In this document: positions 18,722 to 27,278 of the stretch, in pieces
How the letters are laid out: the number at the start of each line of letters is the position of its first letter
How positions within the stretch are numbered: position 1 is the first letter of the stretch
NCBI RefSeq assembly: GCF_024347455.1
Contig: NZ_AP025484.1
Coordinates: forward strand, 930,001-994,000
Direction: 5' to 3'
Length of the DNA stretch: 64,000 bases
From: Vibrio echinoideorum
GTDB lineage: Bacteria; Pseudomonadota; Gammaproteobacteria; Enterobacterales; Vibrionaceae
Position numbers and translations under genes: made by a program
Notes under the pieces: generated by a model
Told to the model about the DNA's origin: nothing
Databases searched by the model: none
The model's input: only the letters and a program-made list of their open reading frames with translations

Positions 18722-19906
18722 CTATTTTGATACGTTGGCTATCGCTTTTGCTACATAAGGGATATGGGATTCAGAAAGACCTGCAATATTGATGCGTCCA
18801 TCACCAACACCGTAGATTCCATATTCTTCACGTAATTGATTCATTTGAGTTTCTTTAAAGCCTAGTACAGTAAACATACCTTTATGGCTTTCAATGAAAT
18901 CAAAGTGTGACGTGTTGTAAGTATTCCGCAATTCATCGCATAAGCTTTGACGCAGATTTATCAAACGTTGCTGCATTTCGCTCAGCTCTTGTTTCCAAAT
19001 CGTGGTTAGCTCTTGATTCTGAAGAATTGTTTTAACCAAAGCGGCACCATGATCTGGCGGCATTGTGTAAGTTGAACGAGCAAGCGTGAGAAGCTTACCT
19101 TTGGCATTGCCAACATGTTCGCTGTTTTTACCGATCACGATAGCTGCACCCGTTCTTTCGCGGTACAAACCAAAATTCTTCGAACAAGATGTCGTGATAA
19201 GCATTTCTTCAACATTGTTAGCCATATGCTGAAGACCTTTCGCATCTTCTTCTAGGCCGTCACCAAAACCTTGATAGGCGATATCAACGAACGGTAAGAA
19301 ACCATTTTTCTGTGATAGTTTGGTAATTTCCTGCCATGCTTCAAAGTTGATGTCGGCACCCGTTGGGTTATGACAACAACCGTGCAGTAATACCACATCT
19401 GAAGGTCCGGCTTTCGCTAGGTCTTCCAGCATTTTTGCAGTATCAACTTGCTTCGTTTCAGGACTGAAGTAATTATAGTAGCGAACTTTTAAGCCAGCCG
19501 CTTCCATCACCGGTTTGTGGTTAACGTAGCTTGGGTTTGAAATCCAAACTGTCGTGTCTGGCTGAGAAACTTTCATCAAGTCACCCAACATACGAAGTGC
19601 ACCACTTGCACCTGGTGTTTGAATCGCAGCAACGCGACCCATTGCAGAAGTCCCTTTAAGCAGCAGATCAACCATACTCTGGTTAAACTCTTCACAGCCG
19701 GCTAGGCCAACGTAAGCTTTGGTTTTTTGAGTTTCGACAACAATATCTTGAGCCATAGAAACGGCTTTCATGATAGGTGTCTCACCTTGATCGTTTTTGT
19801 AAACACCAATGCCTAAATCGACTTTATCAGTGCGAGGATCACCGCGGTAAGCGACAGATAGAGATAGAATTGGATCTAAAGTTGGTTTTGGTAGATGTGA
19901 AAACAT
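18722..19906 (-). CDS. aspC: Aspartate/aromatic aminotransferase
   Basis: A 394-residue fold-type I PLP enzyme that transfers amino groups between aspartate or aromatic amino acids and 2-oxoglutarate. It opens MFSHLPKPTLDPILSLSVAY. The motif SCSKNFGLYRERTGA carries the PLP-binding lysine, LHGCCHNPTGAD the PLP-stacking region, and a substrate-binding Arg is in GDGRINIAGL. The open frame extends 16 codons upstream to 19954, but the ATG at 19904-19906 matches family length and has AAGGG about 11 bp upstream. AspC and TyrB are hard to separate by eye. It sits next to nrdG-nrdD, an arrangement I recall from V. cholerae chromosome II. The 19907-20097 gap upstream holds only promoter sequence. Confidence 0.9.
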   Translation of the reverse strand: MFSHLPKPTLDPILSLSVAYRGDPRTDKVDLGIGVYKNDQGETPIMKAVSMAQDIVVETQKTKAYVGLAGCEEFNQSMVDLLLKGTSAMGRVAAIQTPGASGALRMLGDLMKVSQPDTTVWISNPSYVNHKPVMEAAGLKVRYYNYFSPETKQVDTAKMLEDLAKAGPSDVVLLHGCCHNPTGADINFEAWQEITKLSQKNGFLPFVDIAYQGFGDGLEEDAKGLQHMANNVEEMLITTSCSKNFGLYRERTGAAIVIGKNSEHVGNAKGKLLTLARSTYTMPPDHGAALVKTILQNQELTTIWKQELSEMQQRLINLRQSLCDELRNTYNTSHFDFIESHKGMFTVLGFKETQMNQLREEYGIYGVGDGRINIAGLSESHIPYVAKAIANVSK

Positions 19907-20097
19907 GAAAGTCACAACCCTTTGAAATTCAAGTAATGACCTCCAAGTTATCATTTTATTTACAATTTAAGAAACAGAAATTCATCAAAGTTTTGATTTT
20001 TAGGAGATAACTCTAGTTGAATCCAGTGCATCCTAGCAATCCCTACGCCAGATAGTTCAATATTCCATCAATTTACAAATTTAACTACGTCATAAAA

Positions 20098-20127
20098 TAA
20101 AAAAGCCTCAGCAAAGGGGCTGAGGCT
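20098..20127 (-). terminator. Terminator after nrdG
   Basis: AGCCTCAGC/GCTGAGGCT (20104-20112 and 20119-20127) with a 6-nt loop, then TTTT and more T/A on the minus strand. Confidence 0.9.
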
Positions 20128-20172
20128 AACTATTTGTACTAATGTAGCATGTCGTAAATTTACGTTAGTCCA

Positions 20173-20640
20173 CTAAAGCTGGAACCGATGAATAATTTGG
20201 TTTGAGCTGCCTCTCCAATCTAACATTGGATCCGCTTTGTCTTGCTCGAAGCGACCGTCAATCAAAGTATCTACGTATTCAAGTACTTGTTTCTGTTTAT
20301 CATCCAATTCGTCGAGTTCGTAACCCGTCCACATCCAAATGTCTTTCCCAGCACATTCCGCCCTTACTCTCTGAACCAACTTAAGTACTTCAGACACGTT
20401 TGCAGGATGCAAAGGGTCACCACCAGAAAGCGATAAACCACGACGTTTGATTCGCGGATCGTTGAGATCAGCAATAATGCGGTCTTGCAGCTCTTGTGTA
20501 AACAAGTGCCCAGAATCCAACCTTTGCGTCGACTGGTTATAACACCCACGGCATTGATGCACACAACCCGACACAAACAAAGTGCAGCGAGTGCCAGGGC
20601 CATTTACAACGTCGATTGGGTGATATTGGTGATAATTCAT
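20173..20640 (-). CDS. nrdG: Anaerobic ribonucleotide reductase activating protein
   Basis: A 155-residue radical-SAM enzyme that makes the glycyl radical on NrdD. It opens MNYHQYHPIDVVNGPGTRCT. The [4Fe-4S] motif is SGCVHQCRGCYN (CxxxCxxC), followed by GLSLSGGDPLHPAN (SAM contact) and DIWMWTGYELDEL. Length matches E. coli NrdG (154). It lies 219 bp downstream of nrdD on the same strand; the gap has no terminator, so an nrdDG transcript is likely. Confidence 0.95.
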   Translation of the reverse strand: MNYHQYHPIDVVNGPGTRCTLFVSGCVHQCRGCYNQSTQRLDSGHLFTQELQDRIIADLNDPRIKRRGLSLSGGDPLHPANVSEVLKLVQRVRAECAGKDIWMWTGYELDELDDKQKQVLEYVDTLIDGRFEQDKADPMLDWRGSSNQIIHRFQL

Positions 20641-20825
20641 AAGGCAGTATTAAAAACTCGTTATTGCTTAAAATTTGATGCGAGAACTTGAAGTTTGATG
20701 CTCAGCGGTTGGAACTAGCGACTGACGTAAACTGAAACGAAAGAATTGGTATCGACATAAAGCCGATACCAATCTTGTTTCTTAAAACGTAACGCTTGCT
20801 AAGTTAACTAGCTAAAGGCGCTTAA

Positions 20826-20862
20826 ACTAATACACTAATACACTTAGGCACTTAGGCACTTA
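20826..20862. repeat. Octanucleotide-period repeats at the end of nrdD
   Basis: Two copies of ACTAATAC (20826-20841) abut two and a partial copies of CACTTAGG (20841-20862). The last copy contains the nrdD stop codon. Same style as the other short tandem repeats of this window. Confidence 0.85.
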
Positions 20863-22983
20863 AAGATGCTTCACACGACGTTTAACTTCTTCTTGCTTGC
20901 CGAAGTTAAATGGGCGTGCATCAGGGCTACCAAGGTAACCACAAACGCGGCGTGTTACTGACACTTTCGTTGAGTCGTGATTACCACACTTAGGACACGT
21001 AAAGCCCTTACTTGTACAATCAAACTCACCGTTGTAACCACACTCGTAACACTCATCAATCGGCGTGTTGGTGCCGTAGTAAGGAACACGTGTGTAGCTG
21101 TAGTCCCATACGTTTTCTAGCGCTTCGATGTTCTTCTGCATGTTCGGGAATTCGCCGTAACAGATGAACCCACCGCTAGAGATTTCTGGATAAGGCATCT
21201 CGAAATCGATCTTGTCGTATGGGTTCACTTTCTTCTGTACGTCTAAGTGGAAGCTGTTGGTGTAGTAACCACGGTCTGTTACGCCATCAATCACACCAAA
21301 CTCTTTGGTATCGATGCTGCAGAAACGGCTACATAGGTTTTCACTCGGTGTGCCGTATAGGCTGAACGCGTAACCTGTTTCTTTCGTCCAAGATTCCACT
21401 TCACGCTTCATGTACTCGACCAGCTCAAGCGCTTTAGCACGCATTTCGCCATCGTCGTACAAGTGAATGTCAGTGCCGTAAAGTGCTGTCATCGCTTCAT
21501 GGATACCAATGTAACCAAGAGAAACAGATGCACGGCCATTCTTGAAGATATCGGCAATAGAGTCGTCCGCTTTCAAACGAACGCCACACGCGCCTTCCAT
21601 GTATAGGATTGGCGCAACACGCGCTTTCACGTTTTCTAGACGAGAAATACGAGTTTCTAGAGCACGACGAGCCAGCTTCAATTTTTCATCAAGCAGTTCG
21701 TAGAACTTAACCATATCTTGCTTCGCGTTAATCGCGATACGTGGCAAGTTCAAGCTAACAACACCTAAGTTGTTACGGCCTTCGTGAATCAACTCACCAT
21801 TTTCTTCGTAAGTATTCAAGAAGCTACGGCAACCCATAGGCGTTTTAAATGACCCTGTCACTTCTACTACTTTGTCGTAGTTAAGAATGTCTGGGTACAT
21901 ACGCTTAGACGCACACTCAAGTGCCAATTGCTTGATGTCGTAGTTTGGATCTTGCTTCTGGTGGTTCAAACCATCTTTGATTGCAAACACCAGTTTAGGG
22001 AATACCGCTGTTTTGCGGTTCTTACCCAAACCTGCGATGCGGTTTTTCAAGATAGATTGCTGGATAAGTTTCGAACCCCAGCTTTCGCCAAGACCAAAGC
22101 CAAACGTAACGAATGGTGTTTGTCCGTTAGCCGTGTGCAACGTGTTTACTTCGTACTCTAGAGATTGGAACGCGTCGTAACACTCTTTCTCGGTACGAGA
22201 GATAGCAAAAGCTTCTGGGCTATGAATGTCCCACTCTTTCGCTAGCGATAAGTGCTTTTCGTAACTCGCCATCACGTAAGGTTCTAGAACCTCGTCGATA
22301 CGGTTAATCGTAGTACCGCCGTAAATATGGCTCGCCACTTGCGCGATGATCTGCGCGGTTACCGCTGTTGCTGTAGAAATCGATTTAGGTGTGTCGATTT
22401 CCGCGTTACCCATCTTGAAGCCATGCGTTAACATGCCTTTCAAGTCGATAAGCATACAGTTAAACATTGGGAAGAACGGTGCGTAGTCTAGATCGTGGTA
22501 GTGAATGTCACCACACTCGTGAGCTTGTACGATGTCACGCGGCAAAATGTGAGTTTTTGCATAGTGTTTAGCCACGATACCCGCCAGCAAATCACGCTGA
22601 GTTGGGATAACTTTACCGTCTTTGTTGGCATTCTCATTGATCAGATCAACATTGCTTTCTTCGATCAAACCTTCGATCTCACGTGTTAAAGCGCTTTGCT
22701 TTTCACGTGCGATGTCGCGGTCATGACGATATTCAATGTAGGCACGAGCCAGAGACTTATACGGCCCCTGCATTAGCTCGTTCTCGACCAAAGTCTGAAT
22801 TTCAGAAATATGAACTTCATCGTAGTCTTCGAGCTTTAACTCAACTGCTAATGCCACATTCAGAGCATAAATAGCAATTTCCTTATCGGCTTTGTCTGAT
22901 GCTGCTTCCACTGCAGCTTGGATACGATCTCTACTGAATGGAGCTCTTGAGCCATCACGCTTGATTACGATTGATTTCACCAC
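20860..22983 (-). CDS. nrdD: Anaerobic ribonucleoside-triphosphate reductase
   Basis: A 707-residue class III ribonucleotide reductase, which makes dNTPs from NTPs without oxygen using formate as reductant. The N-terminal ATP-cone (about 3-95, VIKRDGSRAPFSRDRI) is the allosteric site. The catalytic barrel follows, with conserved GCRSFLNTYEENG. Near the C-terminus is a zinc site, CYECGY and CPKCG. The glycyl-radical motif RRVCGYLGSPDARPFN has the radical Gly near 682. Length equals E. coli NrdD (712). An FNR site and two NrdR boxes precede the gene, implying anaerobic activation and nucleotide-sensed repression. Confidence 0.97.
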   Translation of the reverse strand: MVKSIVIKRDGSRAPFSRDRIQAAVEAASDKADKEIAIYALNVALAVELKLEDYDEVHISEIQTLVENELMQGPYKSLARAYIEYRHDRDIAREKQSALTREIEGLIEESNVDLINENANKDGKVIPTQRDLLAGIVAKHYAKTHILPRDIVQAHECGDIHYHDLDYAPFFPMFNCMLIDLKGMLTHGFKMGNAEIDTPKSISTATAVTAQIIAQVASHIYGGTTINRIDEVLEPYVMASYEKHLSLAKEWDIHSPEAFAISRTEKECYDAFQSLEYEVNTLHTANGQTPFVTFGFGLGESWGSKLIQQSILKNRIAGLGKNRKTAVFPKLVFAIKDGLNHQKQDPNYDIKQLALECASKRMYPDILNYDKVVEVTGSFKTPMGCRSFLNTYEENGELIHEGRNNLGVVSLNLPRIAINAKQDMVKFYELLDEKLKLARRALETRISRLENVKARVAPILYMEGACGVRLKADDSIADIFKNGRASVSLGYIGIHEAMTALYGTDIHLYDDGEMRAKALELVEYMKREVESWTKETGYAFSLYGTPSENLCSRFCSIDTKEFGVIDGVTDRGYYTNSFHLDVQKKVNPYDKIDFEMPYPEISSGGFICYGEFPNMQKNIEALENVWDYSYTRVPYYGTNTPIDECYECGYNGEFDCTSKGFTCPKCGNHDSTKVSVTRRVCGYLGSPDARPFNFGKQEEVKRRVKHL

Positions 22984-23024
22984 TTCTCCTTACTCTTAAG
23001 GTATTCACAGACTTATCCACAAAC

Positions 23025-23040
23025 ACACTACATAGAGCGA
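23025..23040 (-). promoter_or_regulatory. Candidate NrdR box, proximal
   Basis: ACACTACATAGAGCGA matches about 10 of 16 positions of the NrdR consensus ACACTATATATTGTGT. Weak alone, but it lies exactly 31 bp (three helical turns) from a much better copy, the paired geometry NrdR requires. Confidence 0.6.
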
Positions 23041-23055
23041 TTTATCGTTTAACTA

Positions 23056-23071
23056 ACACTAGATATTGTGG
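23056..23071 (-). promoter_or_regulatory. Candidate NrdR box, distal
   Basis: ACACTAGATATTGTGG matches 14 of 16 positions of the NrdR consensus. It overlaps the transcription start predicted from the FNR site and a -10-like TTAAAT (minus strand, 23075-23080), so binding would block RNA polymerase. Confidence 0.8.
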
Positions 23072-23102
23072 CGTATTTAACGAGAACCACCAACTTTGAG
23101 TA

Positions 23103-23116
23103 TTGATTTGGATCAA
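23103..23116 (-). promoter_or_regulatory. FNR site upstream of nrdD
   Basis: TTGATTTGGATCAA is a perfect match to TTGAT-N4-ATCAA. If it acts as a class II activator centred at -41.5, transcription starts near 23068, and the -10 hexamer would fall at 23075-23080 where TTAAAT is found. Confidence 0.85.
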
Positions 23117-23283
23117 TAAAACGCTCAGGCTGAACAAGATAAATTCAATATTATTACGCTAGTTCTCAAGTCGAAAAGAAACAATGTAACAATAAAAAAA
23201 CTGCTAAAAAGAGTTGAATTTTTGGTAAGTGTTGTAGGATAACGGCTCAACTATATTGGATGACAGAATTAGGGATATTTGGA

Positions 23284-24168
23284 ATGAAACGACTTCAAAA
23301 TTGGATATTGTTAGGTTGCTTAATCAGTAGCCATGCATTTGCTGAACCTTTGAGCATATCCAGTTGGAATATCGAATGGTTATCAACCAACGAGGCTGTG
23401 AATAAGTTTTCTTCCAAACGTGCTCAAGCGGATTTCGATAAACTCGAACAGTATTTCCGATCCTTAGATGCCGATGTTGTCGCTTTTCAAGAGGTCGATG
23501 ATGTAAAAGCTATTCAGCGTATTGCTGGCGATCACTACGATATATTAATGTCTGACCGAGCATTGCCAAAAAACAACAACCATCAATTCAAAGAAGTGAA
23601 CCAATACACAGGTTTCGCGGTACGTAAAGGAATAGCACTGACCAACTACGCTGATTTCCCTCTTGAAACGAGTGCTAATAGTAAGCTGAGGTTCGCCAGT
23701 TATATAGTGTTAGAAAGGGATGCAAAGCCAATTCACATGTTGTCAGTGCATTTAAAGGCGGGTTGTAGCGGCGCGTATAAGTCTAACCGTGACTGTTCAA
23801 GGCTCAAAGACCAAGCTCAACAGCTGAATAAGTGGATACAGCAAAGGGAACGTAAAGGCGAAGACTACGCGATTCTGGGCGACTTTAACCATAACCTCTC
23901 CTATTCAAGAGATTGGATGTGGAAAGATTTGACGCAAAATACCAATGCTCAGTTGGCAACAAGAAAAACTCGAGCAGATTGTAAAGTACGCTCAAACCGC
24001 AACAATCACCGTACACATCAGTTTCGTTCGGTGATTGATCATATTGTGGTGAGCAAGTCCTTGGATGCCTCTCCTGCGAAACAAAAGGTATTTGAAACGC
24101 AGGATGTGCTGGACTACAAACTCAGTGACCATTGCCCGGTTTCAACGACGATCAACAGTAAGTTATAG
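23284..24168 (+). CDS. Secreted endonuclease/exonuclease/phosphatase-family protein
   Basis: A 294-residue exported protein of the EEP (DNase I-like) fold. The signal peptide runs MKRLQNWILLGCLISSHAFA. Catalytic motifs appear in order: ISSWNIEWL (Asn), DVVAFQEVDD (metal Glu), MLSVHLKAGC (His), AILGDFNHNL (Asp/Asn), DHIVVS and LSDHCPVST (final Asp-His). All key residues are present, so a metal-dependent nuclease or phosphodiesterase in the periplasm or medium is likely; the substrate is unknown. Cysteines near 163, 171 and 240 could form disulfides. The frame is open from 23260, but the ATG at 23284 begins the signal peptide and has AGGG 9 bp upstream. Confidence 0.85.
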   Translation: MKRLQNWILLGCLISSHAFAEPLSISSWNIEWLSTNEAVNKFSSKRAQADFDKLEQYFRSLDADVVAFQEVDDVKAIQRIAGDHYDILMSDRALPKNNNHQFKEVNQYTGFAVRKGIALTNYADFPLETSANSKLRFASYIVLERDAKPIHMLSVHLKAGCSGAYKSNRDCSRLKDQAQQLNKWIQQRERKGEDYAILGDFNHNLSYSRDWMWKDLTQNTNAQLATRKTRADCKVRSNRNNHRTHQFRSVIDHIVVSKSLDASPAKQKVFETQDVLDYKLSDHCPVSTTINSKL

Positions 24169-24320
24169 ATAACTGCAGATTGTAGATAAGTGCAAATAAT
24201 AGAAAACAGTAGATATAGAAAGAGGCTGACTGGCTTTTACTGAAAGCGAGTCAACCTCTCTATTGTGTCAGCTCAGAGCGAAACATCTCAAAGCCCGTGC
24301 TATAAATGATAGGTATCATG

Positions 24321-24752
24321 CTAACAGGTTTTGCTTGTACGGCCCGCTATCCACATCCCCACCAGCATACTTAAGACGAACAGCCATACCGTAGGGTTAC
24401 CGCCACTAAGGCTGGTTACTGCAGGTCCCGGGCAAAAGCCTGCAATCCCCCAGCCTAAACCAAAAGCAGTTGAACCCAAGATCAACTTTCTATCTATTAG
24501 TGGATTATTACTGCTATCTAAAGGTTCACCATTAATGGCTTTTGCGCGCTTTTTAATGACCAGATGATAAAACGGAGCGAAGACCAACAGCGCGCCACCC
24601 ATGACGAATGCCAAACTAATGTCCCAGTTATCGGTAATGTTTAGGAAGCCGAGTACCTTCTCAGGATCAACCATACCTGAGATAATCATTCCTGACCCAA
24701 ACAGAATACCTGCGACCAAACCGACAACGATAGTAAATGAAGCGTTTTTCAT
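24321..24752 (-). CDS. YeeE/YedE-type membrane protein, C-terminal half (PmpB-like)
   Basis: A 143-residue membrane protein with about four hydrophobic helices. Family marks are GSGMIISGMVDPEKVLGFLN and GWGIAGFCPGPAVTSLSGG, whose conserved Cys resembles the one in thiosulfate/sulfur-transport YeeE proteins. In such split systems two half-size proteins replace one YeeE. It overlaps the upstream partner by one base (24752), so the pair is translationally coupled. Likely import of a reduced sulfur compound; substrate is inferred from family. Confidence 0.8.
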   Translation of the reverse strand: MKNASFTIVVGLVAGILFGSGMIISGMVDPEKVLGFLNITDNWDISLAFVMGGALLVFAPFYHLVIKKRAKAINGEPLDSSNNPLIDRKLILGSTAFGLGWGIAGFCPGPAVTSLSGGNPTVWLFVLSMLVGMWIAGRTSKTC

Positions 24753-25231
24753 TATGCCCCCAAGCCAATCAGGTTCTTGATAAACACGGTTACGATTGCC
24801 ACGCCCATAAATACGCAGGTCGCAACAATAGAACGTTTAGATAAACGAGCCATTCCCACAATGCCATGGCCGCTAGTACAACCATTTGCTGTTTTAGTAC
24901 CAAAGCCAACCAAAAGACCAGCAATAATGACTAAAACGAAATTCATCTCTTCTAACTGTGGAAGTTGGTAACCTGTCGGGATTAATAGCCAACCACTTAT
25001 GATCATTCCCACAACAAAGGCGATGCGCCAGTGCTTTTCGGTCTTCTCAACGTTGTTACCCGTACCTGATTGAGAAGCCTTGCTTGCACTATTATTCGAA
25101 CCTGATGGCAGTAGTCGGCTAACAATACCGCTGATTCCTGCTACTCGCCCTATGCCTAACATAAGTATAATTGCCGACGCACCTAACAACATGCCACCGA
25201 ACAATGCATCCCAAGGTATTAAACCCATCAC
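24752..25231 (-). CDS. YeeE/YedE-type membrane protein, N-terminal half (PmpA-like)
   Basis: A 159-residue membrane protein, four hydrophobic helices, with the YeeE motif VGFGTKTANGCTSGHGIVGMAR (conserved Cys in NGCTSGHG, thought to handle thiolate sulfur). The insert SNNSASKASQSGTGNNVEK between helices is polar and probably a loop. First gene of a two-gene operon. Related operons elsewhere carry an ArsR-type repressor (BigR/SqrR) beside them; none is here, but a 20-bp palindrome lies upstream. Confidence 0.8.
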   Translation of the reverse strand: MMGLIPWDALFGGMLLGASAIILMLGIGRVAGISGIVSRLLPSGSNNSASKASQSGTGNNVEKTEKHWRIAFVVGMIISGWLLIPTGYQLPQLEEMNFVLVIIAGLLVGFGTKTANGCTSGHGIVGMARLSKRSIVATCVFMGVAIVTVFIKNLIGLGA

Positions 25232-25287
25232 CGACCTCTCCTATCCACAAACATCATAAACTCATAACAAACTATAAATTAGAGTTT

Positions 25288-25307
25288 ACTAATAAATGTA
25301 AATTAGT
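25288..25307. promoter_or_regulatory. Palindromic operator candidate upstream of the YeeE pair
   Basis: ACTAAT-N8-ATTAGT centred 67 bp before the start codon at 25231. Size and AT-rich arms resemble operators of ArsR-family sulfur sensors; the regulator is not in the window. Confidence 0.45.
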
Positions 25308-25370
25308 CAATGCTAATGTAGAGCTAGTATGTTTCGTTTTGTAAGTCTGGAATAGAAAGCGCCCCGCATT

Positions 25371-25402
25371 AAAAAAGCCCCTAGGCGTTAACCTAAGGGC
25401 TT
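25371..25402 (-). terminator. Terminator after the glycosyltransferase gene
   Basis: AGCCCCTAGG pairs with CCTAAGGGCT (one bulge), followed by TTTTTT on the minus strand; about 30 bp past the stop. Confidence 0.8.
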
Positions 25403-25430
25403 ATTATTTGATTCGGTTATATTTTATCAG

Positions 25431-26663
25431 TTATTTAGTCTTGTTCTTTTCAGCTATCCACTGCGACATGTACTTGGTGCTCGCCATGCTGTGGTGCTTG
25501 AGCATTGAACCAAAGAAGTTATCCAGTCGATGAGATTCAAGTTCAGACTCTAACGCAGTTAATCGCTCAATCAATGCGTCGCCGAGTTGATTCTGCTCGT
25601 AGTACGCTTCAAGGATTGAATGACATTGGCTTTGTGCTTTCAGCCACTTCTCTTCATCTTTATAGAGGGCAACTGCAGCTTCAACAAACTCGTCGATATC
25701 ATCGGCAACCGCACCAGGCCATTGCAGTTCGCCTTGCGGTAACATGCCTTCGCTACCAATTTCACTGGTCACGTTCGGAGTTTGTAGCTTCATCGCATCT
25801 AGCAACTTGCCTTTAATGCCCGCACCAAATCGAAGGGGTGCAACACACACACGAGCTTGTTCCATCACTTCTTGAGCGTCTTTCGCCCAACCTTTGATAT
25901 GGAAACCGGTTTTAGGGTTATGCAATGCCGTCGCTTTCGGTGGCGGGTACGATCCATAAATGTGAAGTTCTGTGTCAGGCAACTGCTTACGAATCTTCGG
26001 CCAAATCTTTTGTAACTGAAGTACGGCATCCCAGTTCGGTGCGTGTCTGAAGTTACCTATCGTCATGAAATGCTTACGCTCTTCAAAGCTTTTCGTGCTT
26101 TCAGCTAGAGTGTTGAGATCAACCATGAACGGCAAGTGGTGAAGCAGTGTTGGATCGATATTGAACTCAGATTTAAGCAGATCCATCTCATAGCTAGAAA
26201 TGATCAACGAAAGATCACAGCGTAAAATCGCGGCAATTTCACGTTTAGCCAAGTCACTGTACAAATGCGCTTTAGTCAGTTCTGTCTCTTTCTTAACAGC
26301 TTCATGTCGAGCATTACGTAGGAACTGCAAATCTTCCGTATCCAGCAACTTAAATGCATTCGGGCATACCTTCTCCACACGCCATCCAAATTGCTCTTCC
26401 ATCATAAAGCGGTCAAACATCACGACATCAGGTTGCAGCTCTTCAATGTACTGGTCAAAGCTATCGCAATTTAACTGTATAGATTGGCTTGTGATGCCCT
26501 CTTCAGACAGATCGATCATGTGCTCGGTTTCTTGAGCTGGCGTTGCAAATTCAACGGACCAACCTTGTCTCTTGAACAGGCGTAAAAGAGACATCATATG
26601 GCTGCCTGCCGCCGATGAGTTCGGTTCTGGCCAAACGTAGCCAATTGCTAAAACTTTCTTCAA
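25431..26663 (-). CDS. Glycosyltransferase, GT-B fold (GT4-like)
   Basis: A 410-residue soluble protein with a two-Rossmann layout. The N-terminal half opens KKVLAIGYVWPEPNSSAAG, a donor/acceptor loop typical of GT4-like enzymes. The C-terminal half has MTIGNFRHAPNWDAV, ELHIYGSYPP, then VCVAPLRFGAGIKGKLLDAM with the conserved Gly-Lys-rich nucleotide-sugar-binding segment. No other polysaccharide genes are nearby, so the acceptor is unknown. Translation starts at TTG (26661-26663), supported by SD AGGAAG a few bases upstream; no in-frame ATG fits the family start better. Confidence 0.8.
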   Translation of the reverse strand: MKKVLAIGYVWPEPNSSAAGSHMMSLLRLFKRQGWSVEFATPAQETEHMIDLSEEGITSQSIQLNCDSFDQYIEELQPDVVMFDRFMMEEQFGWRVEKVCPNAFKLLDTEDLQFLRNARHEAVKKETELTKAHLYSDLAKREIAAILRCDLSLIISSYEMDLLKSEFNIDPTLLHHLPFMVDLNTLAESTKSFEERKHFMTIGNFRHAPNWDAVLQLQKIWPKIRKQLPDTELHIYGSYPPPKATALHNPKTGFHIKGWAKDAQEVMEQARVCVAPLRFGAGIKGKLLDAMKLQTPNVTSEIGSEGMLPQGELQWPGAVADDIDEFVEAAVALYKDEEKWLKAQSQCHSILEAYYEQNQLGDALIERLTALESELESHRLDNFFGSMLKHHSMASTKYMSQWIAEKNKTK

Positions 26664-26772
26664 AACACTTCCTAAGAAATAACAAAAGGGACTCTACAAG
26701 TCCCTAGTCAAATATTTATCGCTGATGGCCGACTTATATCGCTGACAACTATCAGTTCTAATAAATCAGCTA

Positions 26773-27273
26773 TCAGACCCGCTCACCCACATTGCGAGCG
26801 ATCATAAGCACTTCATCAGCAGAATAAAGGTTTGAAATCGTGGCTTCGACTTCAGCGCCTAATGTCGACTGATACAGTTTTTGTGCAAAATTGTCTGCTC
26901 TGGTGGTAACCAGAACATGCTTTAGTGTTGACCCTTGCTGCGCTAGCTGCTGCTTTACTTGCGGCAGCGAATCAAGAATCAGCTTCTTGCCTAATCCTTT
27001 ACCCTGTGCACTAGGTAACACGGCAAGTTGTTCTAACTCCAATACAGCTTGAGGTCTAAACCCACTCTTCTGAACCCAAATAATGTAACCCACGATCTCG
27101 CCTTCGCTCTCTGCAACAAAGTTAAGAAAGCGCGGCGCGGCATTTAAGTTACATTGTAACCACTCTCGCGAATTTTGCTGTCGAACAAAGGCTGCTTGGT
27201 GGACGAAAGCCGCCCCATCGAGGTCGGCTTTCGTCATAAGACGTACTTTGCTTACAAGACGAATTGGGCTCAT
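26773..27273 (-). CDS. GNAT-family N-acetyltransferase
   Basis: A 166-residue GNAT fold: RLMTKADLDGAAFVHQAAF at the N-terminus, IVGYIIWV (beta4), LEQLAVLPSAQGKGLGKKLI (acetyl-CoA pyrophosphate loop Q-x-x-G-x-G/K) and ADNFAQKLYQSTLGA. Substrate unknown. It starts 5 bp after the fabH2 stop, so it is read from the same message; a link to acyl chemistry is possible but unproven. Confidence 0.82.
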   Translation of the reverse strand: MSPIRLVSKVRLMTKADLDGAAFVHQAAFVRQQNSREWLQCNLNAAPRFLNFVAESEGEIVGYIIWVQKSGFRPQAVLELEQLAVLPSAQGKGLGKKLILDSLPQVKQQLAQQGSTLKHVLVTTRADNFAQKLYQSTLGAEVEATISNLYSADEVLMIARNVGERV

Positions 27274-27278
27274 CAGCG

